Assembly: GCF_036711975.1 (NCBI RefSeq)
Contig: NC_091966.1
Location: forward strand, 33,797,501 to 33,861,500
Length of the DNA: 64,000 bases
Reading direction: 5' to 3'
Origin: Onthophagus taurus
Taxonomy: Eukaryota; Arthropoda; Insecta; Coleoptera; Scarabaeidae
How positions within the stretch are numbered: the stretch's first letter is position 1; each line of letters starts with the position of its first letter. Both the position numbers and the translations under genes were made by a program. Shown here one piece after another: positions 32,253 through 44,300 of the stretch. The notes under the pieces were generated by a model. The model was not told where the DNA came from. It made no database searches and saw nothing but the letters and a program-made list of their open reading frames with translations.

Positions 32253-35200
32253 ATATGCTTTTCAAAAGCGACTCTCTCACACACAAAGTTGGAAAGTTAA
32301 TAAGCGGTAGATGGAATTTCTTCAATCGATTCTGATTGAATAAAGACATATCCATCTGATTAGAAATTGTAATTGGCGAGTTTTTTTTGCCATTAATAAA
32401 AGAAAACGGTTAGGTATTTGATTCAATTTGTTTCGATTCAATGCAAAAATTTGATTTTTTTCGTGTCAAATTGAGGAAGGAATGTGTTTACTTTTATTTA
32501 TTGTGTAGTTGTTTATAAATATTAATAAATTGAACTTTAAATTATTGGTAATATCACAAAGGTCTCTATATGATAAGTAGAGCGTGCAGGATGTCGAATT
32601 GATATAAAAATCAATATAATTAAGATTTGTCTTTAAACTTTCTCGATTGAGAAATTCTTGTTTTGAGAGAATGTTAACGATTAGTGTCTAGACAAAGTAG
32701 ATTATTCTAGATTTTTTCGAATTAAACGGTTTAAAGAAAGTTTAAGTTAAATTAGGCTTTCAGATAAAATGTTTAAAAATTATCTGTATTTGACATAATC
32801 TCATTTAAAAGGCAAAATTAGCAAAATTGAAATTGTTGTCTTGAGATTTATGTGCCACCGACAACCTCTTACGAAGGTTAACAGGATTTAAAATTTTGCA
32901 ACACACTAAAATGAGAGACATTTCTTTGTATGATATCTATCTATCTGTGTGTTGTTGCCATTCAGTAGAAGTTAACAAATTCTTACAATTATCCTAGAAC
33001 CCTCTTTGCAATACTTCGAATTTACTCAGCTGTGAACAGAAGTTTTTCAAAAATTTTTAGAACTCTGATACGAAGCAGCTTTAAGTAAAGAATAGACATT
33101 TATTTTTTCTAAATGTCTGATATTAATATGTCATGGAATAAGAGTAAAGCAGTATGCTTAAGACTTTATGAATAAATGAATTTATTTGAAATACGCTAAG
33201 TTATTTATGTTCGAAGTTATGCTCTCTTGATATAAGAGCTTTATACTTAATTTGTAGCATATCTTTGGATAAGCATTCTGTTGCAATCAATTGAAAGATC
33301 AAATTGTTTTTAAGTATACCGACTACTAAAAAATCTTCCTCAGTCTCTTCTCTGATCGATTGTTCCAGGCTCTAGGAGTTATAACTAGAATCCTGCATGT
33401 TAGGGATCATCTAGTTTGCGGATTGATACCTTACAACTTCTTTATACTTCTATACACATATTGTAGTATTTACATTAATGGAGCATATGTTCGGGTTACA
33501 TCAACCATTCTACAAACATTCCAAGGGCTAAAGGAAAAAGTGTTGCTTAGAAATGAATCGTTGATTTCAAACCTTCATCTACGTATTTCATTACTTGTAT
33601 GGTCTTTCAGTCTTAGGGTAGCCACAAAGGTGTCTTCAATGTCTCAGCATCTCATTGATAAGTAACACAAAGAATTGTTAACAAGTGGCACGTTGTGGTT
33701 ATTTACAAAGTTACTAGTTAAGAATTCTGTGATTACTTACAAAGTGCTTCTGCTTAGTCTTACAAATGATTGCACTCCTTCGGCAGAGTAGTATCTTAAA
33801 AGGTGCTTGGACTGTCAACAGTGCTACATCAATAGTACAATGATCAATTCGATAGAATAATACTAGGCATTTTCGTCAAACATATAACACAGATAAAGTC
33901 ATTTCTTTGCATAATATTAAAACATTTGTGTTTGTATCAAAATGAAATTGTCTATCCAAGAAAATGATGAATTTCTGCTTTTTATTTCTAAATCTAGAAA
34001 CATGCCGAAAAATATTAATGTAATGTGTAATATTTGGATACCATGTCACAAACTTCTACAGAAACATGTTTAATGTGATGAATATCATCAAAACCTTTTC
34101 ATCAACTTATTAATTCGTTTGGCTGACTTATTCTTACTTATACGAAGATTTACTTAACACCATTTTGAACATATTGAAAATTTGCCTTGTTTATATGACT
34201 ACTTGCGTCAAATGAATGAACACATTTTGTATGTTGTAATAACTTATATGATATGTTTACCTTCTCAACTACTCATTTATTGTCCATACCGCAATTAATC
34301 ATTGCTACATTCTATTTCAAAACAGTAATCTGTTTGTAATCTGATAGCTAACTTAAAATTTACCGTCATTAATAAAACTTCCGAAAATTCGTAATTGAAA
34401 ATATATGTCTTGAGGTGGTTACCCAACGTTTTTATTAATAACTCATCTTTTAATCTTCAACCCGAGCAGTTTTCATGTCTTGGGTGTCCAATTATTGAGC
34501 ACAAATGATAATAAGTAGTATTTATAGATTTTTTGTCCCTTCTACCGAATTTTCTTTCCTTTTGATGCCTAAACCACAACATTCTAAATCCACACACTTC
34601 TTGCTTGATGCATACATGTTTTCTCACTTCATCGGTTTATGGATTAGCATCCAGAGTTTCTTTGAAGATTTTGAAACCACTATCAACTTTTGTATACAAC
34701 TCCAAATCGTTCTTAAGATATTAGAAACATTTCAAAACCTGCACCACTCTCAAGAAAGCAGCGGAGTTTTCAAAATTTTTCGTGTATTTGTCATCATGGT
34801 ACACAATCATAAATGAATAACTCACTAAATATATGAACAATAAAATGAGAGGAATTATAAAAAAATATCTCTGTACATTAACATTTTCATAGAATTTATT
34901 TCTCTGTCATCGACATTTTCTGCGAAGTTGTTTAATTGCCATCGGCTAAAAACGTACGACTTACCAATTATGCCACCGGACGTGAAAGTATCTCTATGCG
35001 TACTAGCTACGCTCCATAATCCATATCGAGATGGTTACGTAAATTAATTATTCATAATAAAACCATGAAAGGAATTCAACTACTTATGTATTTGGAGAAT
35101 AGTTTTGAGACATTGTACGTAGATATTATTCATTGCATACATTGATGTAAAATGTCTTCCATCAAAACAGAGCCAATCATTTGAAAACGTTATATTTAAG

Positions 35201-36147
35201 TAATGGAAGCGTTTGAAACATTTAACATTAAATAATGACATAAATCATTGTTGAGGCTGAAAACTCCATATTTATTTTAATTGAATAAAACATGTACTTC
35301 CTAATCGATTTTATTATAATTGATATTTATTTGAATTTTAAATATAAAAAGTTGTATTTTGTCCCATAAATCATATATTCAAAAGCACATAAATATCAAC
35401 AATTTAATTTCCTCGCAAAACATCCGTACAAAACAATTTCACTTAAAAAGTAATAAACAAATTTAACATTTTTCTTTTAGTATTCTAAGTATGAACTCGA
35501 ATTAAATTAATAATTAATTTAATTATTATTAATTATAACATTATGATTATTAAATTTTTCTAAAAAAAAATCGAAACTTTGTTAATTTTTATTTAAAATA
35601 ACCGCAAAAATATCAGATTAATGATAAAATAACAAAATACGTCAATTGCGGTTTTTAACACAAAAATGGATCAATATTAAAAATTACTAACAGGGAAAAC
35701 ATGGTGATGATTAAATTTGTTTCTAACGAATTCGATTTCGAGAAAAAACATTCAAATACCTACTCACGCCCCGTTTTCGATTTGGTCATCAAAGTGCTGT
35801 CAATTTGGTATTTTAATAAGTAAAACAATAACACGTACAACTATTTTCCCATTCAACTTAAAACGATGACGCATCAACGTCGATTCGGGAAATCTTACGC
35901 TCGAAAATACGGATGTATACATGAAGCGATGTTTTTCCTTTTCATTCACGTAAATTTAAAAATGTACGGATCTCTTTCGAATATCCGTAAAGTTTTTATT
36001 GAAAAAAAAATAGATTTCTTCTAAAAAGAAACTAAAAGAAATAACATTAAAAAAAATTAAAGGATTTGTTTATATTACTTATTAATATCTTATATTGACG
36101 CAAAAGGAGTGAAATAAACGATAATAATGTACAAATATAAAATACAG

Positions 36148-36392
36148 TTTTATTTTTGGACGGTTCCGTGACGTCCTTTGAGTTCTCTGATTGTTTAAAT
36201 TTTGTAACATTAAGAGACGAAAGATACATCGCGCTGACCGATGCAGATTTGTTATTTGTTGTCAGTTTTGTTTATTCACTTATAAACTACGTGCTATTAA
36301 TTACCATTGTTTTATTTTTGAAATGGATTATTGGCAATACCCATGAGTTACGAGATCAAAGTCGTTCGCATAAGAAAAAAAAAATGTCGTAA
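36148..36392 (+). other. Short open frame with a strong membrane helix, no ATG
   Basis: The frame reads SFEFSDCLNFVTLRDERYI, then about 28 hydrophobic residues beginning LLFVVSFVYSLINYVLLITI, and ends with HELRDQSRSHKKKKMS-stop. A CAG at 36145-36147 could act as a splice acceptor, because no in-frame ATG exists. The membrane segment followed by a basic tail looks protein-like, but T-rich DNA produces such frames by chance. It is not a recognised family. Confidence 0.15.
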
Positions 36393-37449
36393 ACATATAA
36401 ATCTTCCTTATTTTTGTAACAATTAACTGTCAGGATTGGGAATATTAAACAATTTTTTTAAGAAAAAATATTGAAATTAATTTCTGTATGTCAATTAAAG
36501 TTTAATTAAGATTTAATTAGAGTCTGGGAACTCAACAAGAGTTATTAGAAAGTTTTAATTGAAATGAAATTGAAAAACTAGCCAATTTTAAACTATTTAA
36601 ACATTCTAGACTACATCGAATAGTTTTAGGTAACATCTCTGAACGGTTCTACGATGGTATTAGTTATTATTATTTAAAATTTTGATGCAAGAATTTCATT
36701 TTTTAGAACGCAGTGAAATCTTGACTTTTTTTCTCAAGGGAAAAGTGTGCCATTTAAAGCTCTGAATAGCGCCCCAAATTCCAATGCCTTAATTTAGATA
36801 TAATTTGCTTTTTAAACCAGTATATTGGTGTTGCTAGAAAAGATTTCCTTATTATTGTACGTACGTGGTCTTCGCTTAAATTCAACATCTATAAACAAAT
36901 CATCGAAGTTGTATCGTATCTTTCGGACTCTATAAGCACTACAGAAATGGCGTTTTGGCAAAAACATTGCTGATCTTAGTTCACATTCCAATTCATTTTT
37001 TGTTTCTATTTTGTCTTACAAGTTTCAAAACTAACATTTACGGTATGTAACATTTACTGTTTCTCAAAATATTTCTGCGGAGATGATAATGATATCAGAA
37101 ATATGTTGTTTGAACAGCTAACAGTTTTCTTTCTATTTTGATATCTTCTCATGAGTATAATAAACCCATTATTTGTGCAAGGTTGTATCAAACAGGACGC
37201 AGATAGTTTTCCCTATCTCTGCACATACAATTTTTGTCTTGTCTTTCCTCTGTTTGACCAGAATGATATAAAATTAATGAACTGTTGACAATTATTGCTA
37301 CCTAAAAATATTGTTCCTTTTTCTTCTCCACAATAAATAAATTATAACCCATTTGTTGTCTATAAGTCTGTAAGCGAATCAAACAACACGAAGTATTTTG
37401 CTAAGTACTTGTGAGTTTGGTTAATCTTGCCTTGATAACTGCTTAATCT

Positions 37450-37514
37450 GATTTTAGTCTTTGGTTTTGGATAGGGGTTCATAATATGTCCTTCTCCAAA
37501 GCAATTGTAACATC
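37450..37514 (-). pseudogene. Retrotransposon gag-like zinc knuckle remnant
   Basis: - strand codons read GCYNCFGEGHIMNPYPKPKT. This is a CCHC knuckle (C-x2-C-x4-H-x4-C) in which the last Cys codon has become Tyr. Surrounding sequence on the same strand has short open pieces (for example QGKINQTHKYLAKYF) but no recognisable protease, integrase or RT. Probably a decayed LTR-retrotransposon gag; the family cannot be told. Confidence 0.4.
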
Positions 37515-38229
37515 CCATTGAACTAAAATGACTACTTTAATTTGTGCATGATGATTTAGGCTTTAATATATCCTTAAATAAATCATAGGAATTGAAGTAA
37601 TTCTTTACCATTACTATTCCAGCTGATAATAATTGATGACTGTCTTTATAAATATCTGCTTAAATTAAGCAGTTCTTATTAAATATATTCTTGCATAAAC
37701 TTGATTAATCAAAAAAGTCTATAACATAATTGATTCCAACTAATTTTTTAAAGGTTTCGATGTTATTTATTTAGCCATGATTTGCTAATTGCCAGTTTGT
37801 TACCGTGAAGGTTAGAAAGAGTTTGAGTTAAATCTAACATAATTAATAATTCTGCGTATTGATCTCACGCCTTTCGGAGATTGACGTATTAATTGTTGCT
37901 ACATGCTATTTCAAAACCACATTCAATAACAAAAAAATTGCAGACATCTTCTGTGGTTGTTCGAAACGTTGTTTTCTTGAAAATTTTCGAAATCTTTTGC
38001 GCAATAGTCTTTTGACATTTTGTAGATATGAGTAACGATAAACGTAAGATTCTTCTTCTTGAATTTAACTTAATCTTCTAACTTAATAAACATTTTTTTT
38101 TGCGGTTCGTTTCGCTTCTCAGCCGCTGCTTTTCATCTCACAACTAATTTGTAAGCGATTTATAGAAAGTAAGTGTATTTCGCAAACAATTCGTTTGCTT
38201 GTCTAAATATGATATTAACATCGAAAAAT

Positions 38230-39125
38230 TAACAAAGATATGGGGTATGATTTCCATGGAGGACAAAGAAAAATTTGGAATATGCTAAGAAACAAAAATT
38301 GCACTGAATTAGTGGGAAGAACAGTTTTGTAAACTCTACACTGGTGACAGGAACACTAGCAAGAGACCAGAGCATACTACCGAAACAATACATCAACCAC
38401 ATATCCACAGAAGAAATAAAACAACCACCAAATAAAAATATAGAAAATGTGCTGGGGTTGGTGAGATATCAAAAGAGATGCAAAACATACGAAAATACGC
38501 ACTACTCAACGAGCTGAACACCAATTGGACAAGAAGAAGAACAGAGAAAGGAGTGACAAGCAGAGTACCCATACAAACTGGCATAAGACAAAAACAGCAA
38601 CAAAAGGCAGCATGAAAATCTCGACGTCAAAAATAAAATCTCTAACAATAGCAAATTGCAAATTAACAGTATACAAAAAGCCTACAGAGTAGATGGTTGA
38701 GTTTTAAATATCTTGGGATTAATGTTACGAGCAGCAGGAACCTTGAAGAAGTATATGGTTACAGCTATAACAACGGAAGAAGCCTTGATATCAGGTTACG
38801 TGAGGGACTTAATGCGGCAAAACAAGTAATAAGACCTTTGTAAGATCTGTTGTAACATATACGATAGGGACAAGAGCAGAAAATGGTACCACAATTCTCA
38901 GAATAACGGGCATAAATGTAATGACGATATTAGAGAGACTTGCGGTATCCAGGATATTGTAGGATGTGCCCGTAAAAGAGGACGGAAATGGAGACATCAT
39001 GTTGATAGTATTGAAACCTCAAGTCTAGCAAGGATAGTCAAAGATAGACTTCCAACAGCAACCAGATCCCTTGAACGATCTCCTATGCGATGGTATGAAA
39101 GCTGGAGTTTAATTTCCTAATAATT
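38230..39125 (+). mobile_element. Non-LTR retrotransposon remnant
   Basis: Pieces in one order: WEEQFCKLYTG near 38311, CAGVGEISKEMQNIRKYALL near 38450, PIQTGIRQ near 38570, FKYLGINVTSSRNLEEVYGY near 38705-38762, VIRPL near 38828, and a tail with RLPTATRSLERSPMRWYESW. These follow the endonuclease-RT protein from the RT N-terminus to the C-terminal GR/P..W block, with large internal deletions. It is dead. Confidence 0.75.
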
Positions 39126-40210
39126 AAGAAGCAAATGACGTTTTAAGACCACCATATTTGCGAATATTTGTAACCTTTCCTTAATGCTATCTAGTTATTC
39201 AAATCTTTACAGATAATTTACGTGCCTAACTACGTTGCATTTTGCAGCGACATCTGTTAAAAGCTATTATCATTAAAACCCCATTTAAGTTTACTTCTAA
39301 TCAGATGATCAACCATTGCGAATCTAAACGTGAAAATGTGTGATATTACGGAAAAATTGATCGGTTTTTCTATTTTATAAAATACGAATCATCGTGGTTA
39401 TCGAAATATTGTGAATAACAAGGTTGGTTAAGTTAGAAAAGATTTAATTTGTCATATTTTTTTAGTTTTTAAGTTGTCGTCAGTGTTGCAACCATTTTAC
39501 CAAGAGACAAATTATTTGTACTCGTATAATGGTAAAAACCCTTTCGTTGGTTTTCCAATTAATCTATTTTTTTGAGACATAAGCTATAAAGAACTGTTAA
39601 ATTATTAACAAGGCTTTTGAAAACCTACCTTCATACAATTTTGGTTCTGCAAAATTTGTCCATTCACTTTAAAAGAATTATTAATCGATTAGCTTCGACT
39701 GTTCCTGATTGCCGTTTGACCGTCTTCGATTGCAAATATAGAATTCGAGATTGAGCATACATTACAAAATAAAATGGTTCAAAAAATAGTACACTATTTT
39801 TAAACACTAGTGTAGTGTGTCATTTCCGGCCAAATTTCATTAAAGCAGTTAATTGTGGTTTTAAGTTATCATGTTAGGAATTAGGTGATGAACTTTTTTA
39901 CGTTATAAAGGAATATTTGAGGTTAGGTTATACCAAATTATAACGTTCTAGGAAGGCTAACTTATTTTATATAAATTTTAATTATCGCCGATTTCACTTT
40001 TGTTAAAAGTATGAAAAATTTTGAATATGAATTGACAATGAATTAGTCAAAGTGTCCTAAGTTATCAACTTTGAAAACTTACTATTTAAGGAAAATGTGG
40101 ACCAATAATGTTACTTAATGTTACTTATAAATTTTGCTTTACAGTTAATATAGATAAATATTGTCATATTTTTTTTGAATCAGACTTGCACTTGTGTTGC
40201 AGGTGCAACC

Positions 40211-40772
40211 CTACAGTTGGATTCCGTATGTCCAATTTGATTTTAATACTAGCTTGTATATTAGCAACTTGTTTTTTAGTGATAATGTTGATTTTCTGCC
40301 AATAAGCCAATATAGGTGTCTAAATTTGATCTCAAGTTCTTCAAGTTTTTTCTTGACGTGAGCTTTCTGGCTCCAGCCATTGCATTCAAATTGCATTGCC
40401 ATTTGTGTACTGGGACATAGTTTACTTTCTTATAAGTAAAGTTTATGTATGTCGATTTATTTTTTTTGTGTTTAATTTAGTAGCCATTGTTTGGTCCAGT
40501 TTTCTATCGAATTTCACACCAATTGTAACTTATTTGCTGCAACTACTTCATTTTCTGCAACAGCCAAGATCGCTGTATCATCTGCGAATGTAGCTGTTAA
40601 AGTTTCTGGTATCAGAGGAAGGTCGAAGGTGTAGAGTAAGTACAGTGTTGAGCCAAGCACACTTCCTTGACCAACAGACTTTGTCGAAAGCTTGTGCAAC
40701 ATCCAAAAATACGGCGGACCAGCATTTATTTTCTTCCATTGTTATTTCGATAGTATTCGTTATTTTATGCAC
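40211..40772 (-). mobile_element. Jockey-type reverse transcriptase fragment
   Basis: - strand: HKITNTIEITMEENKCWSAV then FLDVAQAFDKVCW (catalytic DLxxAFD-type box, 40770-40680), GSVLGSTLYLLYTFDLP, TATFADDTAILAV (FADD catalytic box near 40575), then ELEIKFRHLYWLIGRKSTLS, NKLLIYKLVLKSNWTYGIQL ending near 40211. These are the hallmarks of Jockey-clade RT. Both Asp motifs are intact, but frameshifts and a large deletion between the blocks break the frame. Confidence 0.9.
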
Positions 40773-41019
40773 TTAGTTTTTGAAATTTAAAATTTAAAAG
40801 TAATTTATCGATTTAAGTCTTTTAGTATAGAAGCAATGTTATGTTTGAATAACTCTATCATGTAATTAAAAAATAAGCTTTTAAAGTTATTTATTATCTT
40901 TCAAAAAAATATAAAATCAAACTATTTAAATCTATTAAAATAAAAAATATTATAAACAACTGATGTTGTCATGAATATCGTTAAAATTACTTAATTCGTG
41001 TTAATCTTTGCTAAAACGT

Positions 41020-41348
41020 CAATCAAAAAAAAACCATCTTCTCTCCAAAATACGTATATACTACCAATTTACGTACGTAGTATTTTTTAAGGTTTGTAAA
41101 TCTTTTATTTCCCACTTTTCCTTCTAGCAACTGAACTTCTCGCGTGTGTGTGTCATTGACGCGAGCACGTCGCTCCTCAAAAGCACATCTACCGATACGA
41201 AACACTCGTAGTCGATTCGAAACCAACTAACGAGAAGCAGTTTCCAAAATCTTCAAAAAAAAGGGAACATTAATAAAATTTTAAATTGTTAATAATAATT
41301 TACTTTTGGACATTTTTGAAATTAAATCAAGTGTTTTGGTCGTGTAAT
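41020..41348 (+). promoter_or_regulatory. Probable promoter and 5' leader of the IP3 3-kinase
   Basis: The 41130-41235 stretch is clearly richer in G+C and CpG than its surroundings (GCGAGCACGTCGCTCC, CGATACGAAACACTCG), as is usual for insect promoters or first exons. The ATG used for the core IP3-kinase transcript follows at 41349. No TATA box is obvious. Confidence 0.35.
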
Positions 41349-44300
41349 ATGTGTGTTAGTCAATCGGTTATGGTGCCGGCAATTGTGGAATACGTAGCCG
41401 CAAAAGGAAAAGAAAGTTATACTGGATTTATATCCGAATTAGTTTGTGTTAAATGTACCACATCATCTGTAAGTTTTCATCTTATTCTTTTTATAATTGA
41501 AAGTTAGATTTAAACTTTTAAATTAAAAATTAATTTGAATAGATAGATACAAAAACAGATGTAATTTAAAACAAGTTATTTAAATTTAAAATAATGAGGA
41601 AGAATTCAGGACATGGAATATTTTTAATTTTTTTCCTTTTTAATTAATTTTCGAGTTTTTTACGTCAGGTTATTTTCCTAAATATTAAGAGGTTACTAAT
41701 TAGAAACATTTTACATTAAACGATTATTCTTTTTTTTCTTTTTTAAATGGCACTTAAATATGAATAAAAAACTTTAAAGGCTCCTTTATGTTTTTCACCT
41801 AAAATCAATCGAATTTGTTAATAACAATTATAAATTAACAATGGTGACAACAGTAATCATCGGTTATGTGGGACGAGGTCGCTAAATTCACGATAATTAC
41901 TCTAAATTGTACGCATAACTAAACACGACAACGCTTTCACATCCAACAAATTTTAATTGAGTTGTATTGTTAAATCTCTTCTCTTTGTTTTATGCGATTT
42001 CTGCGAAAAAAAAAATAATACAATTGACAATGACCTTTTTGTTTAAAATGTTGAAAATAATTGTATTCTTTGTATTTTGTTATTCCAGCCTCATGAAGAT
42101 ATTGACGTCGTGGATTTGCTAAAAACTACGCAAAACACGAAAAGTGATTCGGCGAAAACCGCTTTTAAATTGTGGAAGAAAAATCAATGCAGCAACAATA
42201 ACAACAAAAAAGGATCTAGTCATAACAATAGCAAAAAATTGGATGAAGAAATGTCGATGTTACAATTTTTGGCAATCGTAAGTTTTATTTTCATTTCATC
42301 ATTTTTATTTCTTAATTTAAGTTAATGAGATAAAAAAAAAACGCAAAAATGTGATAAAAATGTTATTTAATTTTAATTTATTGATCGTTCATTTGATTTA
42401 AGAGACAGTTATTTTTGTTGCAATTTCCATATTTTCCGGTTAATTTCAGGAAGTCAAAGGTTAGAAAACTACAATGATTAGGTACAATTTTTTTTTATAT
42501 ATTTTAGTGTAATGACTTTAATTATCATTTAAAATAATTACCATTACAATAATAGAAAGGTCCAAAAACAAGGTAATTTAAAAATTTTTTTTTGCAAATT
42601 ATTGCTTTAAGTAATGACTATTTTTTATTCTAATCAATTTTTTTAATTTTTATTTAAATATTTGTGAATCTCTTAACACTTTTTAATTAAAAAAAGCAAT
42701 CTGTTACATCATAAAATCAAAAGTTGTGTTATAATATTTATTTATAAACAAGTAATTTTGCATTTATTTATTTATTTATTTTTTGTTGATTCTTAATTGT
42801 TGTTTTTTCGAGATTGAATTAGCATACAAAAAATGGGTAATTTTATTGTTGGGTTAGGGTTTTGTTTTGTCAATTTAAAAACTAAAAATATCTCCGTATT
42901 TTTTCTCAATTAAGTCTGTTTTATTTCTTGGTTTTTTATTATAAATGAAAACACTTTTAAATTTTTTGTCACCGTCATAGTTTATTTTATCCAATTCGAT
43001 TACAACCTTTATCTCTTTTAAGTAGTCCTGAATATAAATAAGGAAAGCGATTTTACTTCTATATTAAGTGTATTGCCATGTTGTAGAAGCATTTATTTAC
43101 ATCTTGAAAAGCAACCAAGAGTACGTCATGATTTATATATATTTTGCCTTAATGGTATATGTTTTGAAAATTGAAGCTAGAAAACCAGTTTAAGATATTT
43201 GAGTTTGAGTTGGGTAAAGGAGCAAAAGTGTTCGAAATAGTAGATATCGTCCCCATAGTCTTTAGAAGATGCATCTCTGCATCCAGTAACTAACATACCT
43301 CACTTAATATATTTGACGCTTAACACATTAACAGCACATGACATAAACTATATGGATTTGTCATAAGTTAGTTATAAATAACGCATATCGGGTAACGTGA
43401 AATATGGCTCGTTTTTATGTGGTTTTAGTTGTTTTTGTCTTTTTTGACATTAAATTAGTTACACGTGTCCACTAATAAAAAGTAACTATAAAATGACGAA
43501 TCATTTTCAAATACTAGTAATAATCGTGGAGATGCAAAATATAAGTCACGCAATTTACTAGTGCTTTGCGCTTTATTTTGCCATTTTGACATCATAGTCT
43601 TCTAGAAGAATTTATGACGAAATTTTTATTTAACATCTTTTATGAATTCTGTTGTGTGATAATCTCAAACTTCTAAATTTCGAAATAAATGATGAAATCT
43701 TAGTTTATGTTACTGAAGCTGTTTTATATAAACCTTTTTTAGAACAGCTATACTGGGTATGCTAAACTTGTGTACAAGTTCTGAAATTACATGTTTACAG
43801 TAAACAACTTTTATGTTATTAAATATGCATAACTTGTTATGGTGAAAGTCAAATATTAAAAACGTAAAAATGGCGGTAAACAATGTCAATAGTGTAATTA
43901 TACAGTTAAACAAACGCAATTATTAATTAAAGTCTGGTTCAATGATACTCAATCACGTAATAATCCTACAGAAATATATCATTAATTTTAATTAATTCTT
44001 TTTTCATTCTTATTATTCGTTATTTCCCAAGAATAATAATAGAACTTGATTTCTATCTATTTCATTATTGATGAGAGATTTAATTTTGCAGTTATGTAAT
44101 ACGATTAAAAATATTTTGATCATCCAAACTTTTCCTTTCTTCTTTTTCCTTTATTTTTTGAATTCTGATTATCTGGTTGACGGTGATTTGAAAGCACGTT
44201 TGGAAGTTTTTATTACTCCCATTTGTAATATTACTTCATTACCATTGTTTTCCAATAAATTACTTGAATCAATGATTCCAGAAATAACCCAAATCACTTT

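Larger units (their letters stand above)
32300..38150. other. Large, mostly unannotated stretch upstream of the IP3-kinase core exons
   Basis: Apart from the two items listed separately (a short membrane-type open frame at 36148-36392 and a zinc-knuckle remnant at 37450-37514), I recognise nothing. Open frames at 33360-33665 and 34505-34816 have no family features. It may be intron of the long IP3-kinase transcripts plus very old, unalignable transposon sequence. Confidence 0.4.

Noticed and set aside
33360-33665. 101-codon + strand frame
   Set aside because: No recognisable family on either strand and no supporting splice sites or neighbours; kept only as part of the unannotated block.
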